A stretch of DNA of 64,000 nucleotides from DAOUBF01 sp034432795 (GCA_034432795.1 DAOUBF010000064.1:1-64000), one strand, 5' to 3'. Positions 42,535-51,674 are shown, counted from the first letter of the stretch. The notes: generated by a model not told the origin, from the letters alone. Translations and numbers: made by a program.

Positions 42535-43212
42535 ATGCCGATCAACCACCCATCCAGCGCCATTGAGGATTATCTGGACGCCATTTACAATATGAAGGAT
42601 GAGGGTAAGGTAGTCATCGCCGCCCGTCTGGCCGAACGCCTGGGCGTGAAGCCGCCCACCGTCAGCCAGACATTGCGGCGGATGGTACGCGATGGCCTGA
42701 TCACCATCGCCCCAGATAACGAGATCCACTTCACACCTGAGGGCAAAGCTATTGCCGAAGCCACCATCCGCCGCCACCGGATGCTGGAACGCTTCCTGAC
42801 CGACATCCTGGGGTTGGAGTGGGCTGCAGCGCACGAAGAGGCCCATCGCCTGCAACATTCCATCTCCGACCTGGTTGAGGAGCGCCTGTTCAAGGTGTTG
42901 GGCCAGCCCACGACCTGCCCGCATGGCAACCCCATTCCCGGCAGCGGTGCGCCGCGCCTGCCCAAAAACGCCTTCACGCTGAACCAGGCCCAGGCCGGGC
43001 AAACGGTCGTCGTGGACCGTATCACCGAGGAGGGGGAACGCGACGCACGCCTGTTGCAGTACTTCCAGCGCAACCGGCTCATGCCCGGCGTGCGCTTCAC
43101 GGTGGCCGAGGTCGCCCCCTGGAACGAGACCATCGCGCTGAGCCGCGATAACGAGACGGTCATCCTGGGCCTGAAAGCTGCCCGCACCATCTGGGTTCAT
43201 CCGGAATCCTGA
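42535..43212 (+). CDS. DtxR/MntR-family metal-dependent regulator
   Basis: 225 residues in three domains: winged helix (SSAIEDYLDAIYNMKDEGKVVIAARLAERLGVKPPTVSQTLRRMVRDGLI, residues 7-57), dimerisation and metal-binding domain (RRHRMLERFLTDILGLEWAAAHEEAHRLQHSIS, residues 78-112, with E/H/C-type ligands such as HEEAHRLQH and CPHG) and an SH3-like FeoA domain (QAGQTVVVDRI onward). It probably senses Fe2+ or Mn2+. It is divergent from the iron-type binding protein. Confidence 0.88.
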   Translation: MPINHPSSAIEDYLDAIYNMKDEGKVVIAARLAERLGVKPPTVSQTLRRMVRDGLITIAPDNEIHFTPEGKAIAEATIRRHRMLERFLTDILGLEWAAAHEEAHRLQHSISDLVEERLFKVLGQPTTCPHGNPIPGSGAPRLPKNAFTLNQAQAGQTVVVDRITEEGERDARLLQYFQRNRLMPGVRFTVAEVAPWNETIALSRDNETVILGLKAARTIWVHPES

Positions 43213-43234
43213 CCACCAGGCGCTGGCTGCTGCC

Positions 43235-44608
43235 GTGAGAAAGTGGAGCTTATTGGCCCTTGCCGGGCTGCTGCTCGGCCTGGCGCTGGGTGCAGCCTGG
43301 CGTTGGCCACGCGCCTCCCTGCGCTGGCCCCCGCCAGAGGCCACAGGCGTTTCCACCCGCGCTACCCTGGAAGTCGCCTTCAACGCGCCGGTGGACCGCG
43401 TCAGCGTTGAGGCCCGGCTGCGCCTGTCGCCTCCCGCCGAGGGTGCGTTCTCCTGGCTGGGCGATATCCTTCGCTTTCACCCAAGGCGCCCCTTTGCCCC
43501 GGACACAACCTACACGCTCAGCCTGGAGCCGGGCGCACACAGCGCCAACGGCCTGCCGCTTCCGGGCGCGCACTGGCGTTTCACCACCGGCCACCCGCGC
43601 CTGCTCTATCTGCTGGAACAGGAGGGCCACACCGAGCTATGGCAGATAGACCCGGCCGGTGGCCAGCCGCGCCGCCTGACCTATGAGGCACAGGGGGTGC
43701 GCGAGTTTGCCGCCAGCCCCGATGGCCGGGCTATCGCCTACGCCGCCCCTCGCCCGGACGGCGGCGCCGACCTCTGGATCATAGACGCTGAGGGACACAA
43801 CCGCCGTCGCCTGGCCGACTGCGGCCAGGATGACTGCGGCGGCCTGGCCTGGTCGCCCGACGCCACCTGGCTGGCCTTTGAGCGCCGCCCGCTCTCCCGC
43901 CCGGCTGTGGGGGGAGTCGGGCCGGTGTTTGCTGCCCCGCGCCTGTACCTGGTGGACCTGGCCGCCGGGGCAGTCCGCCCGCTGTTTGACGATGAGGCCC
44001 AACTGGGCGCCAGCCCGCGCTGGTCGCCTGACGGGCAGCGGCTGGCCTTCATTGACCCCAACCTGGGGGCAGTGGCCGTGTATGACAGGGGATCGGGCCA
44101 GTTGACTTACATCCCCAGCCAGCGCGCCCAACTGGGGGATTGGTCCCCTGATGGGCGCACACTGGTCTTCACGCAACTCCTCGTCCCGCCCCATCCGGAG
44201 GGCGAAGCGGAAGACGAGGAGAGTGGCGCGGTCGCCTTCAGCCACCTATTCCGCAGCGCCCTGGATGGCGCCCCGCCGACCGACCTGAGTGGCGAGACAG
44301 ACACCGAAGACGCTTCGCCTCTGTGGTCGCCCGACGGCGCCTGGATCGCCTTTGGGCGACGGCAGGCGCAACGCGGCCAACAACTCTGGCTGGTGCGGCC
44401 CGACGGCAGCCAGGCCCATGCCCTCACTAACGACCTTAACGTCAATCACGGCGGGTTCGCCTGGAGTCCGGACGGGCAGACGCTGGCGCTCGTCCGCTAT
44501 ACATTGATCCCACCTGGCGCCCGCCCGGCCATCTGGTTGATCCGGGCAGACGGTAGTGGCTTGCGCCCTCTCGTAGAAGGTGGTACGCTTCCAGCGTGGA
44601 TACCTTGA
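43235..44608 (+). CDS. Exported TolB-type beta-propeller protein
   Basis: 457 residues. An N-terminal membrane or signal helix (LLALAGLLLGLALGAAW) precedes a bacterial Ig-like domain (ATLEVAFNAPVDRVSVEARLRLSP, about 43-125). Five or six WD40-like/TolB repeats follow, each with a SPDGRAIAY or WSPDGQRLAF motif (near 160, 205, 263, 300, 367 and 410). It is probably a periplasm- or surface-facing binding protein. GTG start, 22 bp after the DtxR gene. No enzymatic site recognised. Confidence 0.75.
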   Translation: MRKWSLLALAGLLLGLALGAAWRWPRASLRWPPPEATGVSTRATLEVAFNAPVDRVSVEARLRLSPPAEGAFSWLGDILRFHPRRPFAPDTTYTLSLEPGAHSANGLPLPGAHWRFTTGHPRLLYLLEQEGHTELWQIDPAGGQPRRLTYEAQGVREFAASPDGRAIAYAAPRPDGGADLWIIDAEGHNRRRLADCGQDDCGGLAWSPDATWLAFERRPLSRPAVGGVGPVFAAPRLYLVDLAAGAVRPLFDDEAQLGASPRWSPDGQRLAFIDPNLGAVAVYDRGSGQLTYIPSQRAQLGDWSPDGRTLVFTQLLVPPHPEGEAEDEESGAVAFSHLFRSALDGAPPTDLSGETDTEDASPLWSPDGAWIAFGRRQAQRGQQLWLVRPDGSQAHALTNDLNVNHGGFAWSPDGQTLALVRYTLIPPGARPAIWLIRADGSGLRPLVEGGTLPAWIP

Positions 44609-44616
44609 ATCCTATG

Positions 44617-44690
44617 GTCCTCTCCCCTTCGCCCCCTGTAAGGGCAGGGATGCCTTGCCCCTGCGGGAGAGGGGGTGAGGGGACACCACG
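44617..44690. repeat. Short GC-rich palindromic repeat
   Basis: CCTCTCCCCTTC faces GAGAGGGGGTGAGGGG around a CCCTGTAAGGGCAGGG inner hairpin. It is a degenerate copy of the dispersed family and may also act as terminator for the beta-propeller gene. Confidence 0.6.
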
Positions 44691-44713
44691 CGCTGTGCCC
44701 TACTGGGCCTGGT

Positions 44714-45229
44714 ATGATGGACATCGGAGAGTTGGTTAAGGACTTTGAACTCCCAGGGCTGGATGGCCGGGCATATCGCCTGGCCGACTACCGGGGCCGG
44801 ATCGTGGTCATCACCTTCTGGTCCGCTTCCTGTCCCTGGTCAAAGCTATACGACGCCTATTTTCAAGGGCGCTGGCAGGACTGGCAGCATCAGGGGATCA
44901 TGCTCCTGGCGATCGCTTCCAATGCCGATGAGAGCGAGGCCGATCTACGCCGGGCGGCTGCCGAGGCCGGCCTGAGCTTCCCCATCCTCCTGGATCGGGG
45001 CAACGCCATTGCCGACCGCTTCCAGGCAGTCACCACGCCGCATGTGTTTGTGATTGATGCAGCAGGGCGGCTGGCCTATCGCGGGGCGGTGGATGACCGC
45101 CAGTTTCGCCGCCAGGCGACGGTGAACTACCTGGACGAGGCGCTGGCGAGCCTGCGCGCAGGCCGGAGGCCGGAGGTTCAGGAGACGCCACCGCGAGGCT
45201 GCACTATTGTGCGGGCGCTGGAAGCGTGA
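44714..45229 (+). CDS. Thioredoxin-fold redoxin (AhpC/TSA or TlpA-like)
   Basis: 171-residue thioredoxin-like protein: LVKDFELPGLDGRAYRLADYRGRIVVITFWSASCPWS near the start, SNADESEADLRRAAAEAGLSFPILLD in the middle and the cis-Pro TTPHVFVIDAAGRLAYRG near residue 108. The active site is CPWS, so one reactive cysteine remains at the CxxC place; a second lies near the C-terminus (RGCTIVRAL). It may be a peroxiredoxin-like reductase. No signal peptide. Confidence 0.78.
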   Translation: MMDIGELVKDFELPGLDGRAYRLADYRGRIVVITFWSASCPWSKLYDAYFQGRWQDWQHQGIMLLAIASNADESEADLRRAAAEAGLSFPILLDRGNAIADRFQAVTTPHVFVIDAAGRLAYRGAVDDRQFRRQATVNYLDEALASLRAGRRPEVQETPPRGCTIVRALEA

Positions 45230-45242
45230 CACGGATGGCGGT

Positions 45243-45800
45243 ATGGCCAAAGATGACCGGCTGCGTTGGGATCGCCGCTGGCGCGAGGAGTGTGCTGCTC
45301 GCCCCTTTGAACCGCACCCCTTGCTGGTGCGCTACGCGGACAGGCTGAGCGGCGGCGATGCGCTTGATCTGGCCTGCGGGCGGGGGCAGAACGCCATCTG
45401 GCTGGCCGAGCACGGCTATCGCGTGGATGCGATTGACATCAGCCCGGTGGCGCTGGCCGTAGCACGCACCGAGGCCGCACGGCGCGGCCTCTCAGTCAAC
45501 TTCATTGAGGCCGACCTGGACACGTATCTCCTGCCCGTTGCCGCCTATGACCTGATCGCGGTCTTCTATTTCCTGAACCGGCGGTTGCTCCCGGCGATCC
45601 GGGCCGCGCTTCGTCCGGGAGGGTGGCTCTTTTACGAGACCTTCAACACGGGCCGCCTGGCCTGCGACCCCCATATCCCGCCCGCCTACCTGCTGGAGCC
45701 GGGTGAACTCCTCCGCCACTTCGCCGACTGGCACATCGTGGAGGCCGGGGACGATGGCAGCCGACCGCATTCGTCCTACATCGTATGCCGCAAGCCCTGA
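45243..45800 (+). CDS. Class I SAM-dependent methyltransferase (TehB-like)
   Basis: 185 residues: DALDLACGRGQNAIWLAEHGYRVDAIDIS (SAM motif I and the acidic residue of motif II, near residues 39-68), IEADLDTYLLPVAAYDLIAVFYFLNR and ALRPGGWLFYETF (motif post-III). It resembles the tellurite-resistance TehB/thiopurine-type methyltransferases, with the WDRRWRE N-terminus. The substrate is unknown. It starts 13 bp after the redoxin gene, so they form a pair. Confidence 0.78.
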   Translation: MAKDDRLRWDRRWREECAARPFEPHPLLVRYADRLSGGDALDLACGRGQNAIWLAEHGYRVDAIDISPVALAVARTEAARRGLSVNFIEADLDTYLLPVAAYDLIAVFYFLNRRLLPAIRAALRPGGWLFYETFNTGRLACDPHIPPAYLLEPGELLRHFADWHIVEAGDDGSRPHSSYIVCRKP

Positions 45801-45867
45801 TCCATAGGGCCTTCGCCCGGCGAGAAGGGAGCGACCATCCCATCAAGACGCGTTTTCAGGCCCTCAG

Positions 45868-45986
45868 CCGGGGCGCATTTCAATTTTGGGGCAATTGTCA
45901 GCGGTCACCCCCTCCCTGCCCCTCCCCCATCCAGGGGGAGGGAACTCACCCCCTCCTCCCTTGTGGGGGAGGGTGGGGGGCAACCA
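45868..45986. repeat. GC-rich repeat with GCATTTCAATTTTGGGG flank (second copy)
   Basis: Nearly the same sequence as 19284-19403, including GCATTTCAATTTTGGGGC, then GTCAGCGGTCACCCCC and the palindromic core. It fills most of the 222-bp convergent gap between the methyltransferase and CopD-family genes. Confidence 0.8.
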
Positions 45987-46022
45987 ACCGGGTCATCTGC
46001 CCGAAATCTGATATATACCCCC

Positions 46023-46532
46023 TCAGCCGGGCCAGCCGCGCACCAGGATCACCGCGAAGACCAGCACCAGCAGCGCCAGGAGCAGGTTGATCCGCCCGAT
46101 CCAGGTGGCCTGGCGGCGCAGGCGCAGCGCCTCTGGGGAGCCAGGGTTCGCCTGCCAGATAGCCGTGGCGCGCGGGCCGATGGCGAAATCGTGCAGGGCG
46201 CTGAGGATCAGGAGCACGGCCACCAAGATCAGCTTGATGCCCAGAGCGCGGCCAAACGAGGTCTGCCAGAGTTGCCCGCTCCACGCATCCGCCCAGGTCA
46301 CACCACGAGCAGCCAGGTTCAACAGGCCGCTCAGCACCAGCAACGCCAGACAACTCCAGCCCACCCAACGGAAGCGTACCCCCGTCCAGTGGATCAACGA
46401 CCCGGCCAGCCCCCGATACTCCGGCCGGCGCGTGACCGGGACAAGCACCAGGACGAGAAAGATCATCCCACCGAGCCAGATCATCGCGGCCAGGATGTGC
46501 AGCCAGACCGACAAGAGGTACAGCGTCCGCAT
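46023..46532 (-). CDS. CopD-family membrane protein
   Basis: 169-residue integral membrane protein with four helices, matching the CopD/PcoD domain: LYLLSVWLHILAAMIWLGGMIFLVLVLVP (residues 4-32, with the conserved histidine and tryptophan) and LGIKLILVAVLLILSALHDFAIGPRA (near residue 98, second histidine). The family is linked to copper uptake or heme-type electron transport. It lies 6 bp downstream of the LuxR-type gene on the minus strand. Confidence 0.8.
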   Translation of the reverse strand: MRTLYLLSVWLHILAAMIWLGGMIFLVLVLVPVTRRPEYRGLAGSLIHWTGVRFRWVGWSCLALLVLSGLLNLAARGVTWADAWSGQLWQTSFGRALGIKLILVAVLLILSALHDFAIGPRATAIWQANPGSPEALRLRRQATWIGRINLLLALLVLVFAVILVRGWPG

Positions 46533-46538
46533 CTCACC

Positions 46539-47006
46539 TTAATCCCGTAGTAAACCGTGTCGTCGGGCCAGATGGATCGCCTCCGTGCGGCTATCTGCGC
46601 CCAACTTGCCCAGGACGTTGCCCACATGGAATGTGGCCGTGCGCTCGGACACCCCCAGGCGCAGGGCGATCTCCTTATTGCGCAGGCCCCTGGCCAGAAG
46701 CTGAAGAACCTCCAGTTCACGCGGGGTGAGTGGCTCAATCAGAGGCCCGGCGTAAGCGTCGCCGTTCCGAACATAGGGCGCGTCCGGGTCCGAAAGCGCC
46801 AGAGTCAGGGGGTGTTCCTCCTCTGAGGAGAAGGCCGGGAAGGGGGCAGCCCAGGCGGCCTGTGCCGCGCTCAGCAGGCGTTCCGCCACTGCGATTTCGC
46901 GCTCGGCGGCCTCCACGTCCTGGCGCAGGAGCGCTCGCGCCTGCGCCAGCCGTCGTTGCGCTGCCCCCACCAATTCTTCCCAGGCTTCCTGCGTGGTTTC
47001 GTCCAT
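46539..47006 (-). CDS. LuxR-type HTH transcription factor
   Basis: 155 residues. The N-terminal half is a coiled-coil-like, alanine/glutamate-rich helix (about 5-55); an acidic linker follows; the C-terminal GerE/LuxR helix-turn-helix is LTPRELEVLQLLARGLRNKEIALRLGVSERTATFHVGNVLGKLGADSRTEAI (about 92-145). No receiver domain, so the signal input is unknown. It directly precedes the CopD gene in the same transcript. Confidence 0.85.
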   Translation of the reverse strand: MDETTQEAWEELVGAAQRRLAQARALLRQDVEAAEREIAVAERLLSAAQAAWAAPFPAFSSEEEHPLTLALSDPDAPYVRNGDAYAGPLIEPLTPRELEVLQLLARGLRNKEIALRLGVSERTATFHVGNVLGKLGADSRTEAIHLARRHGLLRD

Positions 47007-47014
47007 ACCTTAGC

Positions 47015-47053
47015 TTTAGAACCCCGGTCTCTTGGAGAAACGGGGGTTCTAAA
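47015..47053 (-). terminator. Hairpin after the DUF4177 gene
   Basis: TTTAGAACCCC pairs with GGGGTTCTAAA (11 bp) around a 17-nt loop in the gap between the DUF4177 stop and the LuxR-type start. It separates the two minus-strand transcripts. Confidence 0.6.
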
Positions 47054-47058
47054 ATCTG

Positions 47059-47364
47059 TCAGGCGCTGATTACCTGTGTGCTTTCGGCACTTGTCGGCGC
47101 GGGCTGGCTCTGCTCCAGCGGGGCAGGTGGCTCCGGCTCCTGGCCGGGCGCAAGCGGGCGCTTGAAGATATAGAAGGCGGCGCCGCTACGCTGATGATGC
47201 AGGCCCACCAGCTCCCAACCCTGCACACCCAGGGCGTTCAAGAAGCGCCGACCGAAGGCCGTCATGCGCTCCCCTTCCTGGATCAGGGTCTCGTGCCCCT
47301 CCACCGAGACCCGCCCACGAATGTCCGCGTACACCACTTTATACTCCCAACGTTGTACGTCCAT
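47059..47364 (-). CDS. DUF4177-like small protein
   Basis: 101 residues: QRWEYKVVYADIRGRV at the start and FLNALGVQGWELVGLHHQRSGAAFYIFKRPL in the middle, the WEYKVV..LN..G..GWELV pattern of DUF4177. The last 30 residues are a proline/serine-rich tail. Function unknown. Start chosen at 47364 because a GGAGAGG site precedes it; 20 further codons upstream are open. Confidence 0.75.
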   Translation of the reverse strand: MDVQRWEYKVVYADIRGRVSVEGHETLIQEGERMTAFGRRFLNALGVQGWELVGLHHQRSGAAFYIFKRPLAPGQEPEPPAPLEQSQPAPTSAESTQVISA

Positions 47365-47499
47365 AGCTATCCTCTCCTGTCCAAAAGTTACCCTGATCGT
47401 AACGCAGAACCGATCTGCACACACCGTCTATTTCTACAGGGCCACCCTGATCAAAATGACAGGAGAGCAATCCTGGGCCGCCCCGATCCGCTCGTGTAT

Positions 47500-48228
47500 T
47501 TAAGAGGCAGGTAGCCTGAACTCCTGCGCTTCAAAATACCCCCCCGTGACATCCCGCGAGTTGTCCGAGGCCAGCCAGACAAAGACCGGGGTGATGTCTT
47601 CAGGCCGGGGCAGGCCGCTCACATCCTCGTCCGGGTAGGCTTCGCGCAGCATCTGGGTCTGCGTGCGCCCTGGGTTCACAATGTTAACCCGCACCCCCGT
47701 GCCCCGGAGTTCCTCGGCCCAGGTGCGGCTCAGGGCGTTGAGCGCGGCCTTGCTCACCCCATAGGCTCCCCAATACGCCCGCCCCGAAGCGACGCCCGAC
47801 GTCACATTGATGATAGAGCCTGAGCCGCGCTGCAACATATGGGGCAACACCGCACGGGTCATCAGGAACGGCCCGATGACGTTGATGCGCAGCACCTCGC
47901 TGAAGGTGTGCTCGTCATAGTGGAGCAGCGGTGGGCGCGGGCTGGGGCCCAGCACAGCAGCGTTATTCACCAGCACGTCAATCTGCCCGAATTGGGCCAG
48001 GGTGGCATTGACCAGTTCTATAATCTGGTCGTTCTGGCTGACATCGGCGGCCCAGGCCAGCACCCGCCCGTTCTTCTCCAATAGCTCCGCGCACACCCGG
48101 TTGAGGGCCTCTTCCGTCCGGGCGGTGATCACCACTGCAGCGCCCGCATCCACGTAAGCGTGGGCGACAGCCCGCCCGATGCCGCGTGAGGCGCCGGTGA
48201 TGATCGCCACTTTCCCCTTCAAGTCCAC
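47500..48228 (-). CDS. SDR-family oxidoreductase
   Basis: 242-residue classical short-chain dehydrogenase: TGASRGIGRAVA (cofactor loop), NNAAVLG, catalytic serine in IINVTSGVASG and YxxxK in YGVSKAALNAL, then NIVNPGRTQTQM. NADP preference is suggested by ARTEEA after strand 2. The substrate is unknown; 3-oxoacyl-ACP or sugar/alcohol oxidoreductases are similar. Unlike the SDR at 18540, its catalytic set is complete. Confidence 0.85.
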   Translation of the reverse strand: MDLKGKVAIITGASRGIGRAVAHAYVDAGAAVVITARTEEALNRVCAELLEKNGRVLAWAADVSQNDQIIELVNATLAQFGQIDVLVNNAAVLGPSPRPPLLHYDEHTFSEVLRINVIGPFLMTRAVLPHMLQRGSGSIINVTSGVASGRAYWGAYGVSKAALNALSRTWAEELRGTGVRVNIVNPGRTQTQMLREAYPDEDVSGLPRPEDITPVFVWLASDNSRDVTGGYFEAQEFRLPAS

Positions 48229-48282
48229 AGTCTGTCCTCCTCACACTAGCTTTTCCCGGCCTATTATAGCAAACCCGGCCTT

Positions 48283-48450
48283 GACCAGCACCCACGCAGG
48301 GACAGGGGGAGAGGGCAGTTTCCCTCCCCCTGGATGGGGAAGGGTGAGGGAGGGGGTGATTCTGCCCCCCACCCCAGCCCTCCCCTACGAGGGGGGAGGG
48401 AGTGAGTTCCCTCCCCTGGATAGGGGAGGGGGCAATTCTGTGACGGGTTA
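48283..48450. repeat. GC-rich palindromic repeat, long copy
   Basis: At least two palindromic units (CCCTCCCCCTGG with GGGGAAGGGTGAGGG; CCCCAGCCCTCCCC with GGGGGGAGGG, then CCCTCCCCTGG with GGGGAGGGGG). It fills the 232-bp gap between the SDR and histidine kinase genes. Confidence 0.75.
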
Positions 48451-48460
48451 AGCTAGAAGG

Positions 48461-49714
48461 TTAGCCTGCCTGGGGAGGCGGGTGAATCGGCAGGCGGAAG
48501 GTGAACGTGCTCCCCTGGCCGGGGGCGCTCTCGCACCAGATGCGGCCCCCGTGCATCTCCACCATGCGCCGCGCAATGGACAGCCCCAGGCCGATCCCCT
48601 TGTACCGGCGTGTCATCGGCTCCTCGGCTTGGTAGAACGGATCCCAGATATGGTCCAGCTTATCCGGCGGGATGCCCACCCCTGTATCCTGCACTGCGAC
48701 CTCCACCATACTGCCCTCTCGCCGGGCGCGGACGCGGATATGCCCGCCTGCTGGTGTGAATTTGATCGCGTTGGCGACCAGGTGGCGCAAGGCCAGATGG
48801 ATGCGGTCCCAATCCGCCTCCAGCATCAAAGGCTCGTCCGGCAGGTCCACTGTGATGGTCAAGGCTTTGTCCAGCGATTGCCTGGCGCCCGTCACCACGT
48901 CAGTGATCAGCTCATTCATATCCAACGACTGCAACAGCGGACGCACGTCCGCCGATTCCAGTTGGGCCAGATTGCTCAGATCTTCCAGGATGCGCATCAT
49001 ACGCTGGGCATTGCGGATCACCACGTCCAGATGGTTGGCGATGTCACCCTGCACGCGCTCGCGCAGAAAGCTGACATAGCCCAGGATCAGGGTCAAGGGT
49101 GTGCCCAACTCATGGGAAGCCACACGGATAAAATCGGTTTTCAGCCGCTCCAACTGCGAGAGGTCCTCATAGGCGCGCTGAACCTGTTCCAGAAGGCGGG
49201 CGTTTTCAATGGCAATAGCGGCCTGCGCCGCCAGCGTGGCCAGGCTCTCTACGTCTTCGGGGGTGAACCGGTCGCCGCTGCGTTTGTTGACCGCCTCCAG
49301 CACGCCGATCACCTTATCCTTAAATATCAGGGGCGTCGCCAGGAGCGAGCGGGTGTGGAAATCAATGGTCTTATCCACCTGGATGTAGAAGCGGGGGTCG
49401 GTGCTCACATCATCGGCGATCACCGGCTGGCGGTGGCGCACCACCCAACCGGCGATGCTGCGGTCCACCGGGACGCTTACCTGTTGCAGCTTATCGCCCT
49501 GCCAGCCCGGCACGGCAGCAAAGCGCAAGTCACCGCTGCCGGGGTCAAGCAGCAGGATGGAGGCCGCTTCGCTGTCCGTGATCTCCGCGGCAGCTTCGGT
49601 GATCGCGCGCAGCAAAGGCTGAAGCTCCAGCGTGGACGTCAGGGTGCGGCTGATCTCAATCAGCCGCTCCAGGCGGGCCAGCCGCTCTTGCGCAGCGCCA
49701 TAGTCTTCGGACAT
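48461..49714 (-). CDS. GAF-domain sensor histidine kinase
   Basis: 417-residue soluble kinase: a coiled-coil start, GAF domain (about 30-172; ASILLLDPGSGDLRFAAVPGW, FHTRSLLATPLIFKDKVIGVLEAVN), HisKA with the phospho-acceptor in VASHELGTPLTLILGY near residue 200, and HATPase with N, G1 and G2 boxes (HLVANAIKFTP, VQDTGVGIPPDKLDHIW, GIGLGLSIARRMVEMHGG). No membrane helix, so it senses a cytoplasmic signal. No response regulator is adjacent. Confidence 0.9.
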   Translation of the reverse strand: MSEDYGAAQERLARLERLIEISRTLTSTLELQPLLRAITEAAAEITDSEAASILLLDPGSGDLRFAAVPGWQGDKLQQVSVPVDRSIAGWVVRHRQPVIADDVSTDPRFYIQVDKTIDFHTRSLLATPLIFKDKVIGVLEAVNKRSGDRFTPEDVESLATLAAQAAIAIENARLLEQVQRAYEDLSQLERLKTDFIRVASHELGTPLTLILGYVSFLRERVQGDIANHLDVVIRNAQRMMRILEDLSNLAQLESADVRPLLQSLDMNELITDVVTGARQSLDKALTITVDLPDEPLMLEADWDRIHLALRHLVANAIKFTPAGGHIRVRARREGSMVEVAVQDTGVGIPPDKLDHIWDPFYQAEEPMTRRYKGIGLGLSIARRMVEMHGGRIWCESAPGQGSTFTFRLPIHPPPQAG

Positions 49715-49767
49715 GCCTTGATTATACCATCACCTGGCCGGAAAGACCCGCCAACTCGGAGAATTTA

Positions 49768-49885
49768 CAGGAGTATCGGTTTTAACCTCCGGTGTGTTTC
49801 CCCCACCCCGTACCGGGCTTCCCATTGGGCGGGGGACAGACCACTCCCTCCCCCTGGATGGGGGAGGGTAGGGGAGGGGGTGACA
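49768..49885. repeat. GC-rich repeat with inverted GGTTTTAACCTC flank
   Basis: The flank (CAGGAGTATCGGTTTTAACC) is the reverse complement of the one at 39322, followed by CCCCCACCCCG, CCCTCCCCCTGG and GGGGGAGGG cores. It lies upstream of the promoter of the peptide-binding protein gene. Confidence 0.75.
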
Positions 49886-49898
49886 CATCGCTTCCAAA

Positions 49899-49927
49899 TT
49901 GACATCCCTACCCGATGCGCCTATAAT
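49899..49927 (+). promoter_or_regulatory. Perfect consensus promoter of the peptide ABC operon
   Basis: TTGACA (49899-49904), 17 bp, TATAAT (49922-49927). An AAGGAGGAG ribosome site and ATG 49984 follow. This predicts strong expression of the binding protein. Confidence 0.8.
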
Positions 49928-49983
49928 ACTGATCCTCATTTGGTCACACACCAACACCTGTAACTCGTCAGAAGGAGGAGAAG

Positions 49984-51660
49984 ATGCCTAACTCGGCTTA
50001 CCGCACTGCACTGATCCTGGTGGCGCTTGCCGCCATCGTCCTGGCCGCCTGTGGCCCCACCGCCGCGCCTGCGCCCACCAGCGCACCGGCGACCCAGGCG
50101 CCGGTATCCACGCCGCTATCCATGCCCACGCCGACGTCTGCGCCGACCCAGCCCCCCACCGGCCCGGCCAATACCCTCGTGTACGCTGCGGACATCAGCG
50201 ACCTGATCTCGCTGGACCCCGCCGTCCTCTACGAGTTCAGCGGCGTCCTGATCGCCCACAATGTCTACGAGACACTGGTACGCTTTGAAGGCGCCGACCT
50301 GAGCACGCTCAAGCCCGGCCTGGCCGAGCATTGGGACATCAAAGAGGTGGGCGACACCTGGGAGATCACCTTCCATCTGCGCCAGGGCGTCAAGTTCGCC
50401 AGCGGCAACCCCCTTACCGCTGACGACGTGGTCTATTCCTTCCAGCGTGTCATCGCCCTGAACAAGTCGCCCGCCTTCCTGTTCACCGACATCGCCCAGC
50501 TCAAGCCGGAGAACATCAAGGCCACTGACCCCAGCACAGTCGTCGTCACCCTGCCCAAGACCGCCAGCCCGCAGGGCTTCCTCTCTATCCTGACCTTCAC
50601 CGTCGGTGGCATCGTGGACTCCAAAGAGGTCAAGGCCCATGAGAGTGGCGGCGATTACGGCTCGGGTTGGCTGTTGGACCACTCGGCGGGCAGCGGCCCA
50701 TACATGATTGACCACTGGACCAAGGAGACCGAGGTGCTGCTCACGGCCAACCCGAACTACGGCGGCCCCAAGCCCGCGCTGGCCCAGGTGCTCATCAAGC
50801 ACATCCCGGAGGCCACCAACCAGCAGTTCGCGCTGGAGAAGGGCGACGTGGACATCGCCCGCAACCTGGGGCCGGAGCAGATTGAGGCACTCAAGGGCAA
50901 GAGCGGCGTCACCACCACCACCGGCGACAGCCTGCTGCTCATCTATGTAGGCATGAACGTCACCGTCAAGCCACTGGATGACGTCAAGGTGCGCGAGGCG
51001 TTGCGCACAGCGGTGGATTACGACGGCATCATCCAGCAACTCCTCAAGGGCAATGCCAGGAAGGTCCAGACGATCATCCCGGCCGGGCTGGCCGGGCACA
51101 ACCCCGACGCCCCCTTCCAGCAGGACATTGAGAAGGCCAAGGCGCTGCTGAAGGAGGCCGGACAGGAGGGCGGCTTCACCCTGGAGCTGCTTGTCCCCAC
51201 CGGCTCCGCGCCTGGCGGCGTCACCTGGGCCGACCTGGCCGCCAAGCTCCAGTCCGACTGGGCCAAGATCGGCGTCACGGTGAACATTGTGCAGACGGCC
51301 CAGGCCGAGTTGCTCAACGTCTACCGCGCCCAGAAGGGGCAACTTGTGCTCATCCTGTGGGGGCCGGACTTCCCCGACCCGGATGCGAACGTCGGCCCGT
51401 TCACCGACTACGAGGCCAAGAGCATCGCCTGGCGCAACGCCTGGCAGGATGAGATCTCCAAGAAGGCGCGCGAAGCCGCATTGATGGCCGACCCCGCCCA
51501 GCGCAACGCCGCCTACAAGGAGATCACCGACTACGTCCTGCACAATGGCCCGTACATCGTCCTGTATCAACCGACCGAGCTTTTCGGCCTGCGCGATAAC
51601 GTCAAAGGCTTCGCCTGGAACCCGATGGGGTGGACCGACTTCGCAGCGATAAGTAAGTAA
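49984..51660 (+). CDS. Peptide/nickel-type ABC transporter binding lipoprotein
   Basis: 558 residues. Lipoprotein signal (ALIVLVALAAIVLAAC-type, lipobox LAAC near residue 22) and a Pro/Thr/Ala-rich linker to residue 60, then a family-5 solute-binding fold: LVYAADISDLISLDPAVLYEFSG, GLAEHWDIKEVGDTWEITFHLRQGVKFASGNPLTADDVVYSFQR, and LRTAVDYDGIIQQLLKGNA. It binds peptides or similar small ligands for the two permeases that follow. ATPase subunits are not in the window. A consensus promoter lies 57 bp upstream. Confidence 0.88.
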   Translation: MPNSAYRTALILVALAAIVLAACGPTAAPAPTSAPATQAPVSTPLSMPTPTSAPTQPPTGPANTLVYAADISDLISLDPAVLYEFSGVLIAHNVYETLVRFEGADLSTLKPGLAEHWDIKEVGDTWEITFHLRQGVKFASGNPLTADDVVYSFQRVIALNKSPAFLFTDIAQLKPENIKATDPSTVVVTLPKTASPQGFLSILTFTVGGIVDSKEVKAHESGGDYGSGWLLDHSAGSGPYMIDHWTKETEVLLTANPNYGGPKPALAQVLIKHIPEATNQQFALEKGDVDIARNLGPEQIEALKGKSGVTTTTGDSLLLIYVGMNVTVKPLDDVKVREALRTAVDYDGIIQQLLKGNARKVQTIIPAGLAGHNPDAPFQQDIEKAKALLKEAGQEGGFTLELLVPTGSAPGGVTWADLAAKLQSDWAKIGVTVNIVQTAQAELLNVYRAQKGQLVLILWGPDFPDPDANVGPFTDYEAKSIAWRNAWQDEISKKAREAALMADPAQRNAAYKEITDYVLHNGPYIVLYQPTELFGLRDNVKGFAWNPMGWTDFAAISK

Positions 51661-51674
51661 GTTAAGTAAAGGGA

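Noticed and set aside
48482..49963. 493-codon plus-strand open frame opposite the histidine kinase
   Set aside because: It mirrors a complete GAF-HisKA-HATPase gene, has histidine/glutamine-rich shadow composition and no motif.
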